Assembly (NCBI GenBank): GCA_017640265.1
Contig: JAGFVZ010000016.1
Coordinates: 1 to 16,625 of the forward strand
Source of the DNA: Anoxypelagibacter denitrificans
GTDB lineage: Bacteria; Pseudomonadota; Alphaproteobacteria; Pelagibacterales; Pelagibacteraceae
Direction: 5' to 3'
Length of the DNA stretch: 16,625 nt
The notes under the pieces are model-generated. The model did no database searches. It worked only from the letters and a program-made list of their open reading frames with translations, and was not told the origin of the DNA. The position numbers were made by a program, and so were the translations under genes. Position 1 is the stretch's first letter. Each line of letters starts with the position of its first letter. Below, piece by piece: positions 1-7,858 of this stretch.

Positions 1-327
1 TATTGTATCATCATTAGAGTAAATAATTTTCTTTTGGTTGTCATAAAAAATATTCTTACCCGTAACCTCAAACTCCTCTGAGGTTATAATGTTTGTTTGT
101 CCTAGAGTTTTGGCTAAGTTTTTTGATTTATCATATTCAGCTTTTTCAGTTAAAATTAGGTTTTGTTTGGTATCACTTATTTTAACCTCACCTTCAGCAT
201 AAATAATTTTTCCCCCCTTATCTAAATGCACTTCTAAGGCACTTATATTTAGTTCATCAGCAAAAGAACTTGTGAAAAACAAGTAAAAAATCCAGATTAA
301 CGAGAGTCTAAAAAGCTTATTTTTCAT
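1..327 (-). CDS. lptD: LptD (LPS-assembly outer membrane protein), N-terminal fragment
   Basis: The 109 codons present begin with ATG at 327 and run off the left edge without a stop. Residues 1 to about 22 form a signal peptide (basic start MKNK, hydrophobic core, probable cleavage in SSFA|DEL). What follows is an OstA/LptA-like beta-jellyroll pattern of short strands (e.g. KIIYAEGEVKISD, NLILTEKAEYD, ITSEEFEVTGKNIFYD), which is the periplasmic N-terminal domain of LptD. In this family that domain receives lipopolysaccharide from the periplasmic LptA bridge and passes it to the C-terminal beta-barrel in the outer membrane; the barrel lies outside the window. The gene overlaps the end of lptG by 11 nt and follows lptF-lptG, the usual alphaproteobacterial order. 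A separate LptA or LptC-like protein would look similar at this end, but the position after lptG favours LptD. Confidence 0.82.
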   Translation of the reverse strand, partial: MKNKLFRLSLIWIFYLFFTSSFADELNISALEVHLDKGGKIIYAEGEVKISDTKQNLILTEKAEYDKSKNLAKTLGQTNIITSEEFEVTGKNIFYDNQKKIIYSNDDTI

Positions 328-1405
328 TGATTTGAATTATGCCTACCGAACAAAATAAGAATAAAATAATTACTGGTGACCATACCGATAACACCAAAGG
401 TATCTTTTCAGTTGCTCCAAGAGCTGTTGAAAAATTTTTAAAATAAAAAATAACTACACAAGTAATTATTGAGAGAAACACATAGTAGACATTCTGTCTT
501 CTTTCGTTTGAATTTAAGGTAAATATTCCTGATAACAACACCATTAAAACCAAGAAAAACGGCAGAGACAAGTAAAAGTGTTTTTTTTCTTTTAATAATT
601 TGGAGCTGTAACCTCTAGCAACCAACTCCTTTGATTCTGTCATAAGTTTATAAAACGATATTGTGTCCAGATTTGAATAAATTGAATTTAACTTCTCTCT
701 ATTAAAAGTTGAATAAAATATTAAATTTTCAAAATCATTTTTAATATTTTTATCTTGAAATTGGATTGTATAGCCGTCCTCGATTAACCAGGTAGTATCC
801 CGAATGTTTGCTTGTTTTGCCTCAGTTCTTTCAATAAGTAAATTGTTTTCATTAAACTTATAAATAGATACGTTAATTAAAAAATTACCCTTGAGCGATT
901 CCGATTTAATAATATTTATATTTTTTCCAATTTTTTCTTTTATCCAAATACCATTCGCATTGATTGACGCCAGATGTGATTTATCAAGATCGTAGCTACC
1001 TTTTATATCTTCATAATATTTTACTGCAATTGATGTTATAGGATTAAGCGCTGTAAGTATTATTATGCCAATAATAAAGGCTATTGAAGAAAATAAAAAA
1101 ATAAATTTTCCATTCGAGATACCAAATGTTCTTAAAGATAAAAGATCCCTGTTATTTTTTAATTTAATTAAAACCCACATAGAAGATAAAAATAAAATAA
1201 AAGGCAACATGTTAATTATAATACTTGGTATAATCATAAATGATAACTGTATTGGAAGCCCTATTCCAACATCATATTTTCTAAAATAGTTTATCTCTTC
1301 AAATAAGTTCATTATCAAACCAGCACAACAAAAGATTAAAAGGACATTTAAAAAACTTTTTAAAAATTCTCCTGTTAAATATTTATTAATTACAAAATTT
1401 TTCAT
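317..1405 (-). CDS. lptG: LptG, LPS export ABC transporter permease
   Basis: This 362-residue YjgP/YjgQ-family permease is of normal length. With LptF and the ATPase LptB it forms the inner-membrane complex that extracts lipopolysaccharide and pushes it onto the periplasmic bridge. Hydrophobic segments near residues 13-35, 52-80 and 100-120 precede a long soluble region (about 125-270), and three more lie near 276-297, 303-321 and 335-357: the 3+3 membrane layout with a central periplasmic jellyroll. The cytoplasmic loop LRTFGISNGK (about 91-100) and NPITSIAVKYYED (about 121-133) are typical of the family. It starts 2 nt after the lptF stop and overlaps lptD by 11 nt, so the three are surely co-transcribed and probably translationally coupled. 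The choice of LptG over LptF rests mainly on gene order, as the two are paralogues. Confidence 0.9.
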   Translation of the reverse strand: MKNFVINKYLTGEFLKSFLNVLLIFCCAGLIMNLFEEINYFRKYDVGIGLPIQLSFMIIPSIIINMLPFILFLSSMWVLIKLKNNRDLLSLRTFGISNGKFIFLFSSIAFIIGIIILTALNPITSIAVKYYEDIKGSYDLDKSHLASINANGIWIKEKIGKNINIIKSESLKGNFLINVSIYKFNENNLLIERTEAKQANIRDTTWLIEDGYTIQFQDKNIKNDFENLIFYSTFNREKLNSIYSNLDTISFYKLMTESKELVARGYSSKLLKEKKHFYLSLPFFLVLMVLLSGIFTLNSNERRQNVYYVFLSIITCVVIFYFKNFSTALGATEKIPLVLSVWSPVIILFLFCSVGIIQINEK

Positions 1406-1407
1406 GA

Positions 1408-2577
1408 TTATTTCCTTAAATTTTCATAATAAAATCTTCTAATAAGTTCGATATAAACTACTGGAATACAAAAAAGTGGTAAAAGATAATAAAACAAACC
1501 ATGTGTTAAGGATTTACCTGAGTATCTCACTAGAATTTCTGCAGTTATTAGGATAGTAAACGCTAAGCCAAAATAAAAATATTTATACCAACTTTTAACT
1601 TTAGTTTCTTCTCTTGAAATTAAAAGAAAAGAAGACAACAAAGCAAGGAGCGGTATATATAGTGGCATACCAAATCTTCTATTTATTTCCGCCAATACTT
1701 CAACTCTTTCCTCTTCAGAATGACACTTTAACTTTAAACCTTTATGGTCTTTTAGAAGAGTGTGAGTAGTTTTTTTAAAAAAACAATCTAATAAAATTTT
1801 TGAAGGTGTTTCTTGAACCTTTGGATATATGATTGATTTTGTTTTCAAATCATCAAAAAACAACTCAGTTTTTTTAAATTTAATTATTTGTATTTCCTTA
1901 GATAGATTTTCTGAATGAATGACTCCGTTTTCTAAAATTAGAGAATTTTTGGTTTTACTACTTAGCCTGCCTTTTTTTGCAAAAATTGTTAGGCTAGTTG
2001 TTTTTTCTCGGTTTTCTATAGTACTTAATCTATGAGAATCGTCTCTAATAAAAATGTTTTTCATTATTCCCAGTTCATCTTTTTTTTCCACATACATTGT
2101 TAAACCTTCAATGGTATCGTTAAACTCATTAGTTTTAATTGTGCTTGATATCAAATTTAAGTCAGAAGCTTTAATTAATGATCTTGAGTAATTTAAAACA
2201 TTGGGATTAATAAAAGCTGCTAAAAACAATTGGATAAGCGTTACAATCAAAGCAATTTTTAGAAAAAAGTTTATTATTTTTATTTTATTTAAACCTGAAG
2301 TCCATAGAATAATTAGTTCGTTTTCACTATCAAATTTTAAAATGGTTAAAACCAAAGCTAGCAAAAAGGACAAGGGTATAAATTTTGTTAAAATTTTTGG
2401 AATGTTTAATAATGAATAATTTAGGTATAACGACACTGCATGTCCGTCCTCAACTATCAAGTCCAGAAAATTAACTGCCTGTACAGCCCAAACAATTGTG
2501 CTAAAAGTGAATAAAACTAAGAAAAAATACTTGCTTAATTCTAGAAAAAAATGCTTATAAATTTTATTACTCAACAT
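1408..2577 (-). CDS. lptF: LptF, LPS export ABC transporter permease
   Basis: The 389-residue YjgP/YjgQ-family membrane protein is the partner of LptG in the LptB2FG lipopolysaccharide exporter. Membrane segments are visible near residues 12-35, 55-80, 103-125, 305-325, 335-352 and 360-380, around a central periplasmic domain of about 180 residues. The cytoplasmic coupling loop contains SENELIILWTSGLNKIKI (about 84-101), a hallmark of LptF in which Glu and the TSG turn contact LptB in the family. The RRFGMPLYIPLLAL stretch before the fourth segment is also typical. It is first in a minus-strand lptF-lptG-lptD operon and divergent from pepA across 61 bp, a widespread alphaproteobacterial arrangement. 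The ATG at 2577 gives the expected short cytoplasmic N-terminus. Confidence 0.92.
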   Translation of the reverse strand: MLSNKIYKHFFLELSKYFFLVLFTFSTIVWAVQAVNFLDLIVEDGHAVSLYLNYSLLNIPKILTKFIPLSFLLALVLTILKFDSENELIILWTSGLNKIKIINFFLKIALIVTLIQLFLAAFINPNVLNYSRSLIKASDLNLISSTIKTNEFNDTIEGLTMYVEKKDELGIMKNIFIRDDSHRLSTIENREKTTSLTIFAKKGRLSSKTKNSLILENGVIHSENLSKEIQIIKFKKTELFFDDLKTKSIIYPKVQETPSKILLDCFFKKTTHTLLKDHKGLKLKCHSEEERVEVLAEINRRFGMPLYIPLLALLSSFLLISREETKVKSWYKYFYFGLAFTILITAEILVRYSGKSLTHGLFYYLLPLFCIPVVYIELIRRFYYENLRK

Positions 2578-2592
2578 TCTATTTTTTATGTA

Positions 2593-2598
2593 TATAAT
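2593..2598 (+). promoter_or_regulatory. Possible -10 element for pepA
   Basis: A perfect TATAAT hexamer lies in the 61-bp lptF/pepA divergent gap, 40 nt upstream of the pepA ATG. I see no good -35 at 16-18 bp upstream, where the sequence is already the lptF start region. In DNA this A+T-rich such hexamers also occur by chance, so the call is tentative. Confidence 0.3.
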
Positions 2599-2638
2599 TA
2601 ATGCAACTGATGAAAAACTTCAATCTTAGGTTGATCAA

Positions 2639-4108
2639 ATGATAAATTTTGTTACAAAATTCGACAATAAAAGTAATAATTTGGGTTTTTTTGTTCCCGA
2701 GGAACAATTAACTCTTAAAAGCTCCAAAGTTGATCAAAACATTAAAGATAAAGTTAACAAATTGTTAAAAACAATAGATAAGAACAAAGATAGAAAAAAA
2801 ATTCATTCTTTTGATATAGGCGATAATCAAAAACTTTTTATAATAATTATTAAAAAAAATCTAATCAACTTTCAGTTAAATAACTTGGGCGGTTCTTTTA
2901 GAAAGCTTGTTAGTTCTAATAAAAATTTAAAAAAAATTTCTTTTCTTCTTTCAGACAATTTGAAAAATGAAAAAATTTCAAACGAAGAAGCAATTTCTGA
3001 ATTTTTATACGGGTATACTTTAAAAAATTATTCTTTTGAAAAATATAAAACCAAAAAAAAATCAAATTCATCTGTAATTATTAACATTTGTGTAGATAGA
3101 ACGGAAAAATTTAATAAAGCATTTCAAACTTTATCCTTTATTAAAGAGGGGGTTTTTTTAACAAGAGATTTAATTTCTGAACCACCAAATATTCTTAATC
3201 CAAAAAATTATACAAAAGAAATACTTAAGCTTACTAAATTAGGTCTTAAAGTTGAAATTTTAAATGAAAAAGATTTAAAAAAATTAGAAATGAATTCTTT
3301 ACTTGGGGTTGGGCAGGGAAGTACTAGTGAAACATTTTTAGTAATAATTAAGTGGAATGGCAGAAAAGAAAAAGATAAACCAATAGCTTTCGTTGGAAAG
3401 GGTGTTTGTTTTGATACCGGAGGTATTTCTTTAAAGCCAGCAAAATTTATGGAAGAAATGAAATACGATATGGGAGGATCAGCAGTTGTTGTTGGACTAA
3501 TGAAAACGCTTGCACTAAGAAAAGCAAAAGTAAATGCCGTCGGAGTAGTTGGGCTTGTTGAAAATATGCCCGGAGCAAACGCCCAGAGACCCGGAGATAT
3601 AGTTAAATCTTATTCTGGTAAAACAATTGAAGTTTTAAATACTGATGCAGAAGGTAGATTAGTTTTAGCAGATGCGCTTTCATATACGGAGAAAAAATTT
3701 CAACCTAAGTTTATAATTGATTTAGCCACTTTAACTGGGGCTATTATAATGGCTTTAGGCCAAGAGTACGCAGGACTTTTTTCAAACAATGATAAGCTTT
3801 GCAAACAATTATTTAATATTGGTAATTCTATTAATGAAAAAGTTTGGAGACTACCATTACATGAAAATTATGACAAATTAATGAACTCAAAATATGCAGA
3901 TGTACAAAATATTAATTATTCCGGTGGGGCGGGATCAATTACTGCAGCTCAATTTTTACAAAGATTTATTCAAAATAAAACTCCATGGGTTCACTTGGAT
4001 ATTGCTGGTATGGCTTTTTCCAAAAAAGCGTCGAATATCAATACAGGTGGTGCCACAGGTTTTGGCGTCAGATTGTTAAATGATTTAATTAAAAAATTTT
4101 ACGAGTAA
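2639..4108 (+). CDS. pepA: Leucyl aminopeptidase (M17 family, PepA)
   Basis: This 489-residue cytosolic metallo-aminopeptidase removes N-terminal residues from peptides and helps recycle peptides; E. coli PepA is also a DNA-binding protein. The divergent N-terminal domain covers about 1-160 and the catalytic domain about 165-489. The two-metal site is complete: Lys254 and Asp259 in GKGVCFDTGG, Asp277 in KYDMGGSA, and Asp336 and Glu338 in NTDAEGRL. The catalytic Lys266 (SLKP) and Arg340 are also present. All seven are offset by a constant 16 residues from the E. coli numbering, so the core aligns without gaps. It is divergent from lptF, as is common in alphaproteobacteria, and ndk follows after 12 nt. 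A weak AGG at 2628-2630 is the only ribosome-site signal for the ATG at 2639. The N-terminal domain is very Lys/Asn-rich, so any DNA binding cannot be judged. Confidence 0.96.
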   Translation: MINFVTKFDNKSNNLGFFVPEEQLTLKSSKVDQNIKDKVNKLLKTIDKNKDRKKIHSFDIGDNQKLFIIIIKKNLINFQLNNLGGSFRKLVSSNKNLKKISFLLSDNLKNEKISNEEAISEFLYGYTLKNYSFEKYKTKKKSNSSVIINICVDRTEKFNKAFQTLSFIKEGVFLTRDLISEPPNILNPKNYTKEILKLTKLGLKVEILNEKDLKKLEMNSLLGVGQGSTSETFLVIIKWNGRKEKDKPIAFVGKGVCFDTGGISLKPAKFMEEMKYDMGGSAVVVGLMKTLALRKAKVNAVGVVGLVENMPGANAQRPGDIVKSYSGKTIEVLNTDAEGRLVLADALSYTEKKFQPKFIIDLATLTGAIIMALGQEYAGLFSNNDKLCKQLFNIGNSINEKVWRLPLHENYDKLMNSKYADVQNINYSGGAGSITAAQFLQRFIQNKTPWVHLDIAGMAFSKKASNINTGGATGFGVRLLNDLIKKFYE

Positions 4109-4120
4109 TTAATTATTTCT

Positions 4121-4528
4121 ATGATTGAGCAAACGTTATCAATAATAAAGCCAGATGCTGTTGAAAGAGACTTGATTGAAACGATTAAAAAAAAATTCTC
4201 TCAGGAAAAATTAAAAATTTTAAAAAGCAAAAAAATACAAATTTCTAAAGACGAAGCTGCAGAGTTTTATAAAATACATCAAACAAAGCCTTTTTACGAT
4301 AGACTCTGTAATTATTTGTCATCGGGTCCAATCGTAGTTATGGTCTTGGAAGGAGAAAATGCTATAAAGGAAAACAGAAGAATAATGGGATCAACTAATC
4401 CAAAAGAGGCTGCAGAGGGCACTATTAGAAAGCTGTATGGAATTTCTATAGACAAAAATTCAGTCCACGGTTCTGATAGCACTGATAATGCCAAACAAGA
4501 AATAAATTTTTTTTTTAAAATTAATTGA
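4121..4528 (+). CDS. ndk: Nucleoside diphosphate kinase
   Basis: The 135-residue enzyme transfers the gamma phosphate of ATP to NDPs through a phosphohistidine, balancing NTP and dNTP pools. Visible hallmarks are the N-terminal TLSIIKPDAV with Lys10, the NRRIMGSTNP loop, and the active site NSVHGSDS with catalytic His116. Length is slightly below the usual 140 or so residues because the C-terminus is short (NFFFKIN). It lies 12 nt after pepA with no clear Shine-Dalgarno, probably in the same transcript. A run of ten T at 4507-4516 encodes the Phe residues near the end, and the stop overlaps the convergent purN stop by 8 nt, so there is no room for a separate terminator. Identification is secure. 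Confidence 0.97.
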   Translation: MIEQTLSIIKPDAVERDLIETIKKKFSQEKLKILKSKKIQISKDEAAEFYKIHQTKPFYDRLCNYLSSGPIVVMVLEGENAIKENRRIMGSTNPKEAAEGTIRKLYGISIDKNSVHGSDSTDNAKQEINFFFKIN

Positions 4529-5084
4529 GATTATAAATTTTTCTTATAGCTATTGCGTAGGCTTTATATTCTTCAACTTGAACCTTTTTTTTTAATTTTT
4601 CTACAGTCTCAGCATTAGCAATATGAACTCTTTTTTTAATTATAATTTTTCCACTATCTAATTTTTCGTTTACATAATGGACTGTACATCCAAAAAGCTT
4701 ATCGCCTTTTTCTATAGCTCTTTTGTATGTATTTAAACCTTTGTATTTAGGTAATAACGACGGATGTATATTGACAATTTTACCATTAAAATTTCTAATA
4801 AAATTTTTAGTTAATACTTTCATAAATCCCGCTAGACAAATTAAATCTATTTTTCTATTACGTAGCTCTTTTATCGCTATTTTTTCAAATTGATCCCTTG
4901 TTTGATTTATAATTTTGTGCGGTATAGAGAATTTTTTTGCAAAATATATTCCCTTAGCACTTTTGTTATTCGATATAATTAAATTTATATTAATGGGAAA
5001 ATTATAATCCCTTGAATAATTTATAATTGATTTCAAGTTTGTTCCAGCGCCAGATATAAAAACACAAGCTCTTTTTTTTACCAT
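4521..5084 (-). CDS. purN: Phosphoribosylglycinamide formyltransferase (PurN)
   Basis: The 187-residue cytosolic enzyme transfers formyl from 10-formyltetrahydrofolate to GAR, the third step of IMP synthesis. The phosphate-binding loop FISGAGTNLKSI (about 9-20) is at the N-terminus. The catalytic trio is intact: Asn105 and His107 in VNIHPSLLPKYKG and Asp143 in HYVNEKLDSGKII, each one residue before the E. coli positions. Length is slightly below the usual 190-215. The ATG lies inside the purM stop (shared ATGGTAA, 7 nt overlap), so translation is probably coupled to purM. The 3' end overlaps ndk tail to tail by 8 nt. The C-terminal extension is short, as expected in a streamlined genome. Confidence 0.96.
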   Translation of the reverse strand: MVKKRACVFISGAGTNLKSIINYSRDYNFPININLIISNNKSAKGIYFAKKFSIPHKIINQTRDQFEKIAIKELRNRKIDLICLAGFMKVLTKNFIRNFNGKIVNIHPSLLPKYKGLNTYKRAIEKGDKLFGCTVHYVNEKLDSGKIIIKKRVHIANAETVEKLKKKVQVEEYKAYAIAIRKIYNLN

Positions 5085-6106
5085 TTTATCTTTCCGAATA
5101 ATTTTATTTTACTAGAAGATTTTGAAATATAACCAATTTCATAAGGTTGAAACTTTTTTTTAAAACATTTTTTTATTTTATAGATTTTTTTTTTATCTGC
5201 TATCAAACAAAAACCTACACCACAATTAAACGTTCTTAACATTTCGTTGTCAGAAATATTTTGTTTTTTAAGCCATTTGAAAATTTTAAGCACCTTAATT
5301 TTTGATAAATTTATATTTACCGTTAAATTATCTGGAACAGATCTTGTTATATTTCCAGTTATACCGCCCCCAGTGATATTTGCGGATGCATGAATAAGTT
5401 TCTTTTTAACGAGATTTAAAATTTCTTTTGTGTAAATTTTTGTTGGAATCAATAATTCTTTTTTAAGAAATTTATTAATTTTATAATTTTTTATAACTTT
5501 CCTAACTAGTGAAAAACCATTTGAATGAAGTCCGTTCGATGGTACAGCTAATATTATATCGTTTATCTTTACTTTTTTTTCAGTAAGAATTTTTTTTTTG
5601 GATACAATACCCACCGAAAAACCCGCTAAGTCAAATTTATTTTTTTCATATGTTCCAGGCATTTCAGCCGTTTCTCCACCCACAAGAATACAATCGGCAA
5701 TTTTGCATCCTTTTATTATTCCTCGAATAATAGAAGTCATTTTACTTAAATTGATTTTTCCAGTTGCAATGTAATCCAAAAAAAACAATGGTTTCGCGCC
5801 CTGAACAATTAAATCATTTATAGACATTGCTACCAGGTCTATACCTATGGTATCAAATTTATTAAATTGATTTGCAATTTCTAATTTTGTACCAACACCA
5901 TCTGTGCTTGAGACCAACAAGGGGTCTTTAATTTTAAAATTATTGATGTCAAAGACTGAAGCAAATCTGCCAATATTGTTTTTGTTTAATCTACTTATTT
6001 TTTTTTTAAAGGCTCGTTTTGAATATTTTGTAATATATTTCGTAAATTTTTCTGCTGTTTCAATATTTACACCACTTTTTTTATAACTATTTTTTGTTTT
6101 TTTCAT
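5078..6106 (-). CDS. purM: Phosphoribosylformylglycinamidine cyclo-ligase (PurM, AIR synthetase)
   Basis: The 342-residue enzyme closes the imidazole ring of AIR at the expense of ATP in purine synthesis. The order of family motifs is complete: SGVNIETAEKF near the N-terminus, SSTDGVGTKL at about 66-75 (nucleotide loop), MSINDLIVQGAKP at 94-106, LVGGETAEMPGTY at 141-153, GLHSNGFSLVRK at 192-203, ITGGGITGNITRSVP at 244-258 and FNCGVGFCLI near the C-terminus. It is first in a purM-purN unit and divergent, across only 25 bp, from the DUF2066 gene, a pairing seen widely in alphaproteobacteria. Lys is extremely frequent in non-conserved stretches, in line with the low G+C background. Confidence 0.97.
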   Translation of the reverse strand: MKKTKNSYKKSGVNIETAEKFTKYITKYSKRAFKKKISRLNKNNIGRFASVFDINNFKIKDPLLVSSTDGVGTKLEIANQFNKFDTIGIDLVAMSINDLIVQGAKPLFFLDYIATGKINLSKMTSIIRGIIKGCKIADCILVGGETAEMPGTYEKNKFDLAGFSVGIVSKKKILTEKKVKINDIILAVPSNGLHSNGFSLVRKVIKNYKINKFLKKELLIPTKIYTKEILNLVKKKLIHASANITGGGITGNITRSVPDNLTVNINLSKIKVLKIFKWLKKQNISDNEMLRTFNCGVGFCLIADKKKIYKIKKCFKKKFQPYEIGYISKSSSKIKLFGKIKW

Positions 6107-6131
6107 GAATAAAATGATAATTAGATAACTT
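6107..6131. promoter_or_regulatory. 25-bp divergent gap between purM and the DUF2066 gene
   Basis: Both divergent transcripts must begin in or next to these 25 bases. On the plus strand GATAAT at 6116-6121 matches the -10 consensus at five of six positions and has TTGTTT 16 bp upstream (6094-6099), inside the purM start region. This would place transcription within a few bases of the ATG at 6132, giving a leaderless or nearly leaderless message. The assignment is an inference from spacing. Confidence 0.25.
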
Positions 6132-7181
6132 ATGAAAAAACTTATTTTTTTATCTTTAATAATATTATTTTTAACAAAAACTCAAAATGTTTTCGCAAAA
6201 ATAGACACTTTTACTGTTGATAATATTACAGTTGTGGGGAAAATGAACAGTAATAATTACAGAGAAAAGTATTTACAAGTTGCTTTTAAAAAAAGCTTTG
6301 AAAATTTAACAAATAATATACTTAAAAAAAAAGATCAAAAAAAGTTGTTAAGCACTGATCTAAAAACAATAAAATCTCTTATTGAAAATTACCAAATTAT
6401 TCAAGAAGAAATTTTAGACGATATTTATACTATTAAAGTATCAATGACATTCAATAGAGATCTTGTGAATCAATTTTTTCGTAAAAAAAATATTACATAT
6501 TCCGAGGTTACAAAATTAGAATTACTTGTCTTTCCAATTTTAATTTTAGATTCAGAATTACAAGTCTTTTCTCAAAATAAATTTTTTAAGGAATGGAATG
6601 AACAAAAAGATTTTGAAAATATAAATTTTATTTTGCCCGTTGAAAATGTTGATGACATTGAATTCATAAAAAATAATTTACAATCTTTAGAGGAAATTGA
6701 TTTAAGCGAACTTGTTGATAATTATGAAATAAAAAATAGCGCTATTTTAATTCTCAGATATGATGAAGGGGAATTAAATGTTTTTTTTAAGGTCGATTTC
6801 AAGGGTGCGGAGAAAGCTACAAGAGTTAAATTTATAGTGGAAGATTTAACAAATAAAGAGGTTAGGGCAGATATAATAAAAAGTTTAAAGATTAATATCA
6901 ATGATTTTTGGAAAGGAGAGCACTTAATTGATATTTCGGTGCCTTCATATTTAACTTTTAAAATCAAGATTGAAAAACTAGAAACTTTGAAAAATGTAAT
7001 TAAAAAAATAACAAAAATTAATTTAATTGACAGTTATATAGTTCGAGAACTAAGTAAAAACTCAGCTAAAATAAAAATAAAATATTTTGGAAAAATAAAA
7101 AATTTGCAAGATGAGCTTACCGATAACGGATTTGAGTTTAAAATTTTACACAATGAGTGGAATTTATCTTTAGCTAGTTAA
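6132..7181 (+). CDS. DUF2066-family exported protein, function unknown
   Basis: This 349-residue protein has a clear signal peptide (MKKLIFLSLIILFL core, likely cleavage NVFA|K after residue 22), so it acts in the periplasm or envelope. The region from about 27 to 140 has the DUF2066 pattern: an early VTV-type strand (DNITVVGK), a basic helix resembling the AR..A..A stretch, a segment ending QIIQEEILDDIYTIKVSMTFNRDLV, and then LELLVFPILILD. The C-terminal third (about 265-349) is another alpha/beta section of unknown role. No catalytic motif or membrane helix is visible in the mature part. It is divergent from purM and followed after 1 nt by the hda-like gene, the conserved alphaproteobacterial context; the CDP-alcohol phosphatidyltransferase-type gene often found between them elsewhere is absent. 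I know of no established function. Confidence 0.8.
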   Translation: MKKLIFLSLIILFLTKTQNVFAKIDTFTVDNITVVGKMNSNNYREKYLQVAFKKSFENLTNNILKKKDQKKLLSTDLKTIKSLIENYQIIQEEILDDIYTIKVSMTFNRDLVNQFFRKKNITYSEVTKLELLVFPILILDSELQVFSQNKFFKEWNEQKDFENINFILPVENVDDIEFIKNNLQSLEEIDLSELVDNYEIKNSAILILRYDEGELNVFFKVDFKGAEKATRVKFIVEDLTNKEVRADIIKSLKININDFWKGEHLIDISVPSYLTFKIKIEKLETLKNVIKKITKINLIDSYIVRELSKNSAKIKIKYFGKIKNLQDELTDNGFEFKILHNEWNLSLAS

Positions 7182-7182
7182 A

Positions 7183-7848
7183 ATGTCAGAACAACTAATT
7201 TTTAAGTTTCCTTTTAAAAAAAATTATTTAAGCCAAGATTTTTATGTGTCAAAAAATAATTTTCATGCTTTTAAATTGATCGAAAGCTGGCCGAAATGGC
7301 CATGTAGGTTAGTGAACATTTATGGACCAAGTGGTTGTGGAAAAACACATTTGATAAATATTTTGAAAGGTAAAATTAATTGTATAATAATTGCAGCCAA
7401 TAAAATTAACACTAAAACTCTAGATCAATATAAAATTAAAGAATGTTTAATTGTTGATAATTTTAAAAATGATATAGATGAAAAACTACTTTATTCAATA
7501 ATTAATATGGCGCTACAAGATAATAAGTATTTAATAATCAGTTCATTAACCGCCTTAAAAAATTTTAAAATTAAATTAAAAGATTTAAGCTCCAGATTTA
7601 CAAGTTTTGTTGATATTGGAATTGACTTACCAACAGATGATTTGTTAAGAGTAATATTGGAAAAAAATTTTTCAGATAAACAAATCAAAATTAGTGAAAA
7701 AAATATAGAATATATTTTAAAAAATATTGATAGATCTTATGAAAGGGTAAACACCTTTAGTAGTTTTATTGATGATTTGTCTCTGAGCAAAGCACAACCA
7801 ATTAACTTGCAATTAATAAAAAAAGTTTTAGACAAATTAAGTTTATAA
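7183..7848 (+). CDS. hdaA: Hda-like DnaA-homologous AAA+ regulator of replication initiation
   Basis: The 221-residue protein corresponds to the AAA+ part of DnaA without its DNA-binding domain. In the Hda family such proteins sit on the beta clamp and stimulate ATP hydrolysis by DnaA, preventing re-initiation. The N-terminal QLIFKF (residues 4-9) fits a clamp-binding motif. Walker A is GPSGCGKT at 48-55, a Walker B-like LIVDNF is at 89-94, the SSRF with Arg138 matches the DnaA box VII arginine-finger region, and SYERV at 185-189 matches box VIII (sensor 2). The Walker B strand has Asp92 then Asn rather than the DE of strong ATPases, as in many Hda proteins. It starts 1 nt after the DUF2066 stop and precedes aspS by 10 nt. 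A DnaA paralogue of other function cannot be excluded, but length and context favour Hda. Confidence 0.87.
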   Translation: MSEQLIFKFPFKKNYLSQDFYVSKNNFHAFKLIESWPKWPCRLVNIYGPSGCGKTHLINILKGKINCIIIAANKINTKTLDQYKIKECLIVDNFKNDIDEKLLYSIINMALQDNKYLIISSLTALKNFKIKLKDLSSRFTSFVDIGIDLPTDDLLRVILEKNFSDKQIKISEKNIEYILKNIDRSYERVNTFSSFIDDLSLSKAQPINLQLIKKVLDKLSL

Positions 7849-7858
7849 AAAAATATTT

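Noticed and set aside
1065..2419. Open frames of about 70 codons on the plus strand antisense to lptG (1065-1289) and lptF (2201-2419)
   Set aside because: They lie fully opposite strong membrane-protein genes, show no domain or ribosome site, and are expected by chance where the opposite strand has biased codons.
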